A stretch of DNA of 64,000 nucleotides from Toxonevra muliebris (lineage: Eukaryota; Arthropoda; Insecta; Diptera; Pallopteridae), in the NCBI GenBank assembly GCA_963691655.1, contig OY829326.1, positions 21,812,878 to 21,876,877 of the forward strand. Reading direction: 5' to 3'. A model generated the notes under the pieces. The model was not told where the DNA came from, made no database searches, and worked only from the letters and a program-made list of their open reading frames with translations. Shown in pieces: positions 57,396 through 64,000 of the stretch. A program made the translations under genes and the position numbers. Each line of letters begins with the position of its first letter. The stretch's first letter is position 1.

Positions 57396-58069
57396 ATGGG
57401 TTGAAATTTCGCATTTCACATGTCTTGAAGAACATTTTTCTAGTTAGTTTTTGAATATAGGATAAATAGGGAGGAATAAAGTATCGGTTCGAACTAATTT
57501 TCTGGCCTCTTTCGATCTAGCATATCAGATTCACAAAAAAAAAAGAGGGAATGTATCGTGTTGTATGGTCATATAAAGTAACCAAATATTTAAAGTTGAA
57601 ATCTAAGAAAAAAAACGATAAATCCAAACAAAAATCTATAATAAAACAAAATTTAAAAAAATTAAAATGTTTCAATAACAAAATTTCGGTAACCCAATAT
57701 ACTACCCTCAAACAAATTGTTTTCTCCCTAAATATTCCAAACTAAAATATGAATTTAATGGTTTTTGCGTGTTTGCTCCTCATAATATTTCAGTTAATTC
57801 TTTCTTTCACATCTACTTCGTGTATTTCAAAAAGGACAACAGTTCCCGATTTGGCACCACAAAATAACTCTTAATTGAAAAAGTTAAATAGCCAGAGACC
57901 GAAAATAATGATTATATTATAAAATTTAATGAAAAAAATCGATTTCTTGCAATTGTTGGAAAACACGGCTGAGTACACTAAAATAATGGTTGCATGACTT
58001 ACTGAAGCGAATAGAAATTTTTATTTTGTGAGCGGTACCTCTAAAAATTAAAACTAATTACTATTTATA
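57396..58069. other. no gene recognised
   Basis: AT-rich; CAAAATAACTCTTAATTG at about 57860 recurs in variants at 58860-59000 and 59340-59400. Confidence 0.3.
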
Positions 58070-58716
58070 GATTTTTATGTTTTTGCACAACCAAAAAAAA
58101 ATTACTTTTCGATTTTTATTTTTTTCTTAAAAAGAAAACTTATTTGTTGAGTTTAATTTTTTAGCTCAGGAATAAAAACTATTTTTTGAGTTCTATTTTT
58201 CTGCTCGGGAATAAAAATTAATGTTTAAGTTTTATTTTTTATTTTTTTTTCAAAACAAAAAATTCAAAACTTGGGAGCACGTTGATACATTTTTTCCCTG
58301 TTCCACTGCCGTTTACGAATGAATAAAAACTTATCAATGAGTTATAGTTCGTATGAATTGATAATTGATAAAGGACGCTTCGAAAAATTCCATTGCTTTC
58401 ACTTGCATTTCTAGTATAGCGTTCACCATAACAATGCGGTAAGACGTTTTGAGTTTTTCGTTTTGAAAAAAAAAAAATTAAATCATTAGTTTTTATTTCC
58501 GAGCAAGAAAACAAAACTCCAAAAATAGTTTTTGTGCCTGAGCCAAAAAATTAAACTTAAAAAATAAGTTTTCTTTTTAAGAAAAAAATAAAAATCGAAA
58601 AGTTATTTTTTGTGGTTGAGCAATTATTTTTATCCCCGAGCCAATTATTTTTATCCCCGAGGAATAAAATAAAAATCATTGTTTGATTTTTTTGGTTGAG
58701 CAAAAACATAAAAGTC
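58070..58716. mobile_element. foldback element, copy 1 (GGTTTTGCTCAACC ends)
   Basis: Left arm begins with ATTTTTATGTTTTTGCACAACC (58071 on) and the right arm ends with GGTTGAGCAAAAACATAAAA (to 58716). The arms pair over long stretches; for example 58100-58141 pairs with 58565-58610 (AAGTTTTCTTTTTAAG on the right arm). Each arm also repeats (T)GCTC(A/G)GGAATAAAAA words every 40-50 bp. The centre is about 180 bp. The same family is seen at 61783-62232. Confidence 0.65.
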
Positions 58717-61108
58717 AAATAAAAATGTCAATAACAGATCGGAAAAATAAAGATTATTAAATAATTATTATCGCCTTATCGAAAAAAAGTAAAATCACAA
58801 AATATTTATTAAATTTAAATTTTTTAATATTGCTTATAATGATTACGGGTCCCAAGAAATAACTCCTAAAAATCTGCATATGTAAATTAGGAGGCATTTT
58901 CTTTTGAATAAGAAGTTATTTTACTTTACAAATCTTAGAAGCTATTTCATTTTTCGATTAGGAATTGCTTCAAAAAAATAAATAACTCTTAATTCAAGTC
59001 AAAGTAAATTAAATTTATTCCGTGAACTTTCAAAGGACTTATGGTATTAAGTACCTATTGGCACTAGCGCATCCAAGGGAGGATTTCGGGTTTTAACACC
59101 GATGAAAATTTCATACATGCTGATCATTGGTTAAGAATAAAAAAAACATTTGAGGGACGAAAAACTTAAAAGCCCCCTTTTTGAAAGCTCTGGACCAGCT
59201 TATGAATATAGATATAACGAAATAAAATACAAGTCTGAAATTAAATTATTATTAAAAGAAACACTATTGTTATTGTATATAACCAAAATTTTATATTGGG
59301 AGTTATCACATTTTACTATGATGTGATGAAATATAGTAATAGTTGTAAAACTATTAGGAATTATTTCATTTTTCAATTAGAAGTTATTTTGTGGTTTTCT
59401 TCTTAATCCAAAACTGAAAAAATGCCAATTTTGGGTAACTTCTACCATCATTCCTTTCTTTCAACAATATCACAGATCGGTATTATTGTCTCAACTAAGT
59501 TTTTATATTCTTCCATGCAACCCAAAGTGATTTTGGTTTTTGTTTCCCTTTACATAGAGTTTTCTGTCGTTATGGTTTCCATTTTTTTTTTTTTTTTCAT
59601 TAATGCTTGTATTAAATTGCTGCGTAATAGATATAAATAAAAATTGAATTAATATCACGTTGAAATCCTACATAAATATTGATCCAATCAAGACATAATC
59701 TATCAAAAACTACGTAAAACAAGAAAAAAATTATACACAAAAATCATGTAAATAGATTCTTATCTTTCTTATAAACAAATAAAATGTTACTGAAACATAA
59801 AAAAAACTAATTAGGTTTTTATAATTAAAATTATTCAAAAGTGATTTATTTAAGAGAAAAAATATGAATTATGTTATTAATTTGCATATCAAAGACTAAG
59901 GCGCTAAAAAGCTTTAAGAGATTAAAAACAATATAAAATTTATTAATTCAAGTGTCAATTAATCAAAAGTTTCAAAAACAGTTAAGTTACGCATGCAAAT
60001 TGGTGGCATGTGTTTGTCCAGTTGTCAATCTACTTTAAAAATTTCACTTGTGAAGCAAAAAACAAATTCAAGGTTTGCAATAAAACAAAAATCAAAAAAC
60101 ATTGGGAATTTACCAACCAAAATTATTGATAAAAAAAAAAAAAAAGTTAAACGTAAGAGCGAATGAATGAATTAAGATGTTCCCAGAAACTGAAGGTGAA
60201 AACCTTAAATTAAAAATTATATACAATTAAATATAAAATAAGTGATATTTTTCTTCTTTTTTGTTATTAATGAAATATTTAAACAAAAGCGCTTTGTTTT
60301 GTATGTACGCAATCAGCATAAAAAAATAAATAAATAAAATTAGCAAACAAATAGCAACAGTGCAACGGGAAAAATATCTTCGATACATTAACAATTCTTG
60401 GAAATTTTTTTACTTTATGTTAACTAAAAAAAAAAAAAACCGTAAAAAACTATATATTTGTGTATAATTTTAGCGTTAGTGAAACACATTTAATTTTACG
60501 TTTTTATGCTTGCAGCTTTACAAAATTTGCATAAAAATAGATAAAAACTTATTTTAAATGCAAATTGCTTAGGTAATAAAAATAAATTTTTCTTATTGTG
60601 TTTTGTTTCACAGATTTAAAAAACGGCGGCAAAACTTTCTGATATTAGAAGCAAAGCATTAAAAAATTAAATAAATATTTTGCTTAAATCAAAGGTGCTT
60701 TTGAAAATAGAATTTTTATGATTTAAGTTTATGAAAGTTACAAAATTAAAATCATTAAAATCCGTAAGTACAGATCGTTTTTCATTGTTGATTGCAATAA
60801 TATCACACATTCATTAAAAAGGTTACCGATAGAATATTGATACACAGCGAACAATCCATAATAAGTGACTCATTTAGGACCGGTTTCTCACTGAAAGTTT
60901 AAACTCGACATCAGAACATAGAATTTGGTGTAAGTTTATACTTTTATTGAGAAACAGAAAAATCTAAACAATTTTATAAACCCTTCATAGAAAGTAAGCC
61001 AAAATCTGTGCACTACCTTGATTTAAGTAAAATTCTAAAACGAACATAAATACCAAAAAAAAAAGTTTGAAACTGATAAAAATAAAAAACGTAACTATGT
61101 AAAAATAA
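58717..61108. other. no gene; dispersed-repeat scraps
   Basis: 58850-59000 and 59330-59410 carry AATAACTCCTAA / GAAGTTATTT words. 59060-59185 belongs to the repeat seen at 13378-13930. The frame at 59422-59640 has no recognisable domain. The rest is A/T-rich. Confidence 0.3.
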
Positions 61109-61114
61109 GGGACC

Positions 61115-61372
61115 ATATCCGTAACTCAGAGCAAAGGGTATTAAGTCACAAAATGTAAATTTTACAGGAGAGCTTGAAATAGAATTTTTTTCCTTCAGAA
61201 GCGAAAAGGACTTAATACTTTATAATGTGCTATTTTCGTCGTTTTAAGCTTAATCGCCCTTTATACATAGTTGACCACAAAATAGAGCGCGATATTTTAA
61301 TCTAGGAGAGCCAAAAAACCGGAAATAGAAGTTTGGAATGCAGAATACGCTTTTGCTCTGAGGTACGGATAC
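61115..61372. mobile_element. MITE candidate with TATCCGTA...CTCAGAGCAAA ends
   Basis: About 28-bp inverted ends at 61115-61142 and 61344-61372, matching apart from four or so bases (ATCCGTAACTCAGAGCAAA left, ATCCGTACCTCAGAGCAAA right). Non-coding, about 260-270 bp. No clear duplication. Confidence 0.45.
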
Positions 61373-61782
61373 ACACTATAAGCAATATCAAAAATTTAAA
61401 TTTACTAATTATTTTATGATTTAAATTTTTTCGATCAGCGATAATAGTTATACGAACTGTTAATGAGACTAGCTACAATGGGGAAAAAACAACAACATAA
61501 GTGTATGGAACGGTAGTGGTAGTTTCTTTCAATATCTCTATTCAGTGAAGATGTTTGGAATCAAATCCGTAATTCTGGGTTATGATTTCAAATATTAGTA
61601 GCTTATATAGGATATTGATACCACTAAGATCACTGATGAGTAATTGTGGCGGATTCCGAAAGGGCCTTCTGATTTGCCCGTCTCTATATACATTGTTGTT
61701 GTGATGACTACATTTGTTCATTAACCTGTATATATATAACTTAAAATAATAGTTATCGCTTGATTTTTAATTTGTTTGATCG

Positions 61783-62232
61783 GGTTTAAAATCATTGTTT
61801 GATTTTATGGTTTTGCTCAACCGAAAAAAATATTAATTTATGGATCTTATTTTTTTTTTTTCAAGAATAAAAATTATTGTTTGTTAGAAATAAAAATTCT
61901 CCTTTTAGTTTTATTTTTTTGCTCAGATATAAAAATTAATATTTCAGTTTGGTTTGTTTTTTTTTTTCAAACCAAGAACTTCGTTTGTTTTTTGCAACGT
62001 AGGGCTCTACTGAATGTATAAGTAATTCTATTTTTCGAATTACTTTTTTGTAGCCGGTTTTTTTCTTTGAAAAATAACTCATTAACAAAGCTGTAAGAAA
62101 TTTTGAGTTTTTCGTTTGCCAGAAAAAAAAATTCTCAAAAAGAAAGTTTTATTCTTGAGGAAAAAAAAATAAAAATTGTAAAATAATTTTTCCGATTGAG
62201 CAGAAATATTAAAATCAAATGATTTTTAAACC
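61783..62232. mobile_element. foldback element, copy 2 (GGTTTTGCTCAACC family)
   Basis: Left end GGTTTAAAATCATTGTTTGA... with TTTTGCTCAACCGA, and right end TCCGATTGAGCAGAAATATT...TTTAAACC, are inverted. The inner AATAAAAATT / TTGCTC repeats match copy 1 at 58070-58716. More diverged than copy 1; central loop about 100 bp. Non-coding. Confidence 0.6.
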
Positions 62233-62355
62233 AGCTTGAAAGAAAAATCTATAAATAATAATTAGTTTTCATTTTTATTCTTCGACATTTGGGAAATTTA
62301 GATATAAAATAAATAGTAAAACAAAATACAAGAGCAAATACAATCCTTAAATAAA

Positions 62356-62773
62356 AGCTGCGTTTTATTCGCCACTTGCTTCTAGTTATGTATAACTAGC
62401 AGCGATAATTGTATGGGAAAACAACAAAAAAGCCGCAGAGATAACACGTATAATTATAGCTGTTATGTATACTTAACAAGTTGTTTAACTACATCAAATT
62501 CTATTGTGAACTGCTATTAGCGAAAGAAAAAGCATGATAGTTTGGCAAAAAGGGAAAAGATTCGAAATGTCTGCCGGTGAAAATAAGTTAAAATCATCGT
62601 TAAATATTTTTATAAAGTGTAAAAACTAAAAACAATGCCTGCGATTGACCACAATGACTCAGCTTTAGTTGCTGAACAGTTTCATTGTGAATAACATTAT
62701 AACAAAGAAGAGACTTAGCAACTTGGTCGTTTTATTCGCACATGTTAAACTGACTGGCGAATAAAACACAGCT
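62356..62773. mobile_element. 418-bp MITE with GTTTTATTCGCCA ends
   Basis: AGCTGCGTTTTATTCGCCA at 62356 and its complement TGGCGAATAAAACACAGCT ending at 62773 differ at one base. No convincing duplication, no coding. It directly abuts the SINE fragment to its right. Confidence 0.5.
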
Positions 62774-62784
62774 AAATTTAGAAG

Positions 62785-62916
62785 TTCGCGATCTCCAGCC
62801 AAGAGATGGTACCGCGAAGAAAAATATTTATTTTCTAGTTTTGATCATGCCAAGAAATAAACCTGGGTACCTTTCATTAGAAATCCAGAGCATTAACCAC
62901 TAAACTACGGGGACCA
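62785..62916 (-). mobile_element. truncated tRNA-derived SINE
   Basis: Minus strand: GGTCCCCGTAGTTTAGTGG with A box, then a decayed B box region, then CGCGGTACCATCTCTTGG. This follows the SINE at 57174-57386 through its head and first body block. The 3' half is missing, ending near the MITE boundary. Confidence 0.6.
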
Positions 62917-62924
62917 TCAGATGT

Positions 62925-63189
62925 TAAATCATTATCTGAAATAAAACAATTTGTATACCGAAGTTTTGTGTTATCAACATTCGACTGGATTACTTATACC
63001 GTTATTATTTACCTCCCTTTGTAAAAGTCTTTTTAAAATACAACTAAGAATAATAAGGACTGTATCGAAAAGAAACTGCAATTCAATATTTCTCACAGTG
63101 TAGACGTTTGATTGAAAAGCGGCAAACACCTTTAGAAAGTGTGATCGATTATTTTATTTATCTTTTATTGCTACTTCTTTATCTGCTAT
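62925..63189. other. short unassigned gap
   Basis: May include the upstream end of the transposon that follows; its inverted repeat was not identified. Confidence 0.3.
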
Positions 63190-63900
63190 TCTTGTTCTAG
63201 TTTTCGCGATGCCTCGAATTGAAGATCACACGGCTCAAGCAAATTGTGCACATTTACTGTACTGAAAAAGGAATTTTTTACAGACAGCAGGCTAAACGGT
63301 ACAAAGTCAGTGCAAATGGTTTCAAAAATATTTTAAGCAAGTTTGGGGATATCTGGATGATAATGGATGATGAAAGCTATCTTGAAATGGACTCAAGAAC
63401 ATTACCAGAGCTTCAATTCTATACAAAACACAAAGTATGTACTGTGGACCAGTCAGTGCGGATAATTGGAGTGAAGAATTAGACGAGAAAGTTCTCAACT
63501 GGCAGGCTATTTGCTATTACGGTTTTCAGACCATCTCATTTCTTACAAAGGTTACTTTATACGCAGAAGTGTGCTTAAAGCATCGTCATATAATTTTTCA
63601 CAAAAAAAACAATGTATCAACAATATTTTGGCCCAGTTTAGCTACTGCACACTTCGCCCGTTCGACGCTGGATTTTTCAGAAACAAACAACGTCAATTAT
63701 ATTGGAAAAAAGGAGAACACACTAAAGGTTCCAGAATTTCGCACAATGGAGAGGTATTGGGCTATTATCTAGAGGAACTTGAAGAAGGGTAATCAAGTAT
63801 GTAGGTGACGTCGAAGAATTGAAAAAAGCTTGCTTAAGGCAGGCAGTGCCGTTACAAAACAAGGTGTGCAGAGTTTGATGAAAGGGATAAAATAAAAAAT
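63190..63900 (+). pseudogene. Tc1/mariner-superfamily transposase, decayed
   Basis: Read across at least two frames. The frame from 63219 holds IWMIMDDESY (first catalytic Asp). After a shift near 63430-63450 comes NWQAICYYG, FWPSLATAHFARS and PEFRTMERYWAII. The second Asp of FWPDLA is Ser here, and the spacing from that position to the Glu of MERYW is 37 residues, suggesting the DD37E group. A stop follows WAII, then relics of VEELKKA and of the MKGIK C-terminus up to about 63890. Frameshift, stops and the lost Asp make it inactive. The right end of the element is outside the window or undetected. Confidence 0.75.
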
Positions 63901-64000
63901 TCAGCGCAAATTAAGGGGATCATTTTTTTTATAAGTCTTAATGGAAAAATAATTAAGATATATTTATTGTTAAAATAAAAAAGAAATGCAGCCAAAAAAG

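Overview
The window reads as AT-rich nuclear DNA of a higher fly (Diptera, Brachycera). The reasons are an insect-type L-lactate dehydrogenase of exactly 332 codons after splicing, 66-71 bp introns, TATA/Inr promoters, long A- or T-rich non-coding tracts, and a dense load of mariner, Tc1, hAT, Helitron, LINE and tRNA-SINE copies. A tephritid fruit fly is my best guess, but this is inference and no species can be named from the sequence alone.

Only two intact host genes are supported, both on the + strand. Ldh has a coding part at 32570-33639 (two coding exons, 71-bp intron). A polypyrimidine tract and AG lie just before its ATG. A likely non-coding first exon with TATA box sits about 11.5 kb upstream (20926-21100), so 21101-32559 is probably one long 5' UTR intron. 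A secreted-type lipase follows at 42561-43721, with its own TATA box and poly(A) signal. It contains a stop-free 66-bp intron that a naive reading would translate as a membrane segment. A third possible promoter (Inr plus correctly spaced DPE, 46840) has no visible gene in the window.

The rest is mostly a transposon graveyard. Left part (1-20 kb): a candidate solo LTR; small Harbinger-like and TTAA elements; two hAT-type elements with perfect 8-bp duplications; a TIR-bounded minisatellite element; a non-autonomous Helitron; a 5'-truncated LINE with RNase H; a tRNA-SINE whose tail matches that LINE; and further LINE scraps. Middle (20-42 kb): the Ldh intron with tRNA-like pieces, tandem 351-bp palindromic repeats and two LINE fragments; then a Harbinger-like element; then a Helitron carrying an inserted hAT element with duplicated flanks. 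Right part (43-64 kb): a piggyBac-like MITE, a dead full-length mariner, a 1.7-kb Tc1-like remnant, several large foldback elements, two SINE copies and a dead Tc1/mariner-superfamily transposase running to the window end.

No operon, CRISPR array, rRNA or convincing functional tRNA gene is present. The two genes are independent: Ldh is cytosolic (pyruvate/lactate), the lipase is predicted to be extracellular. The novelty is in the architecture of the repeats, not in a multigene system.
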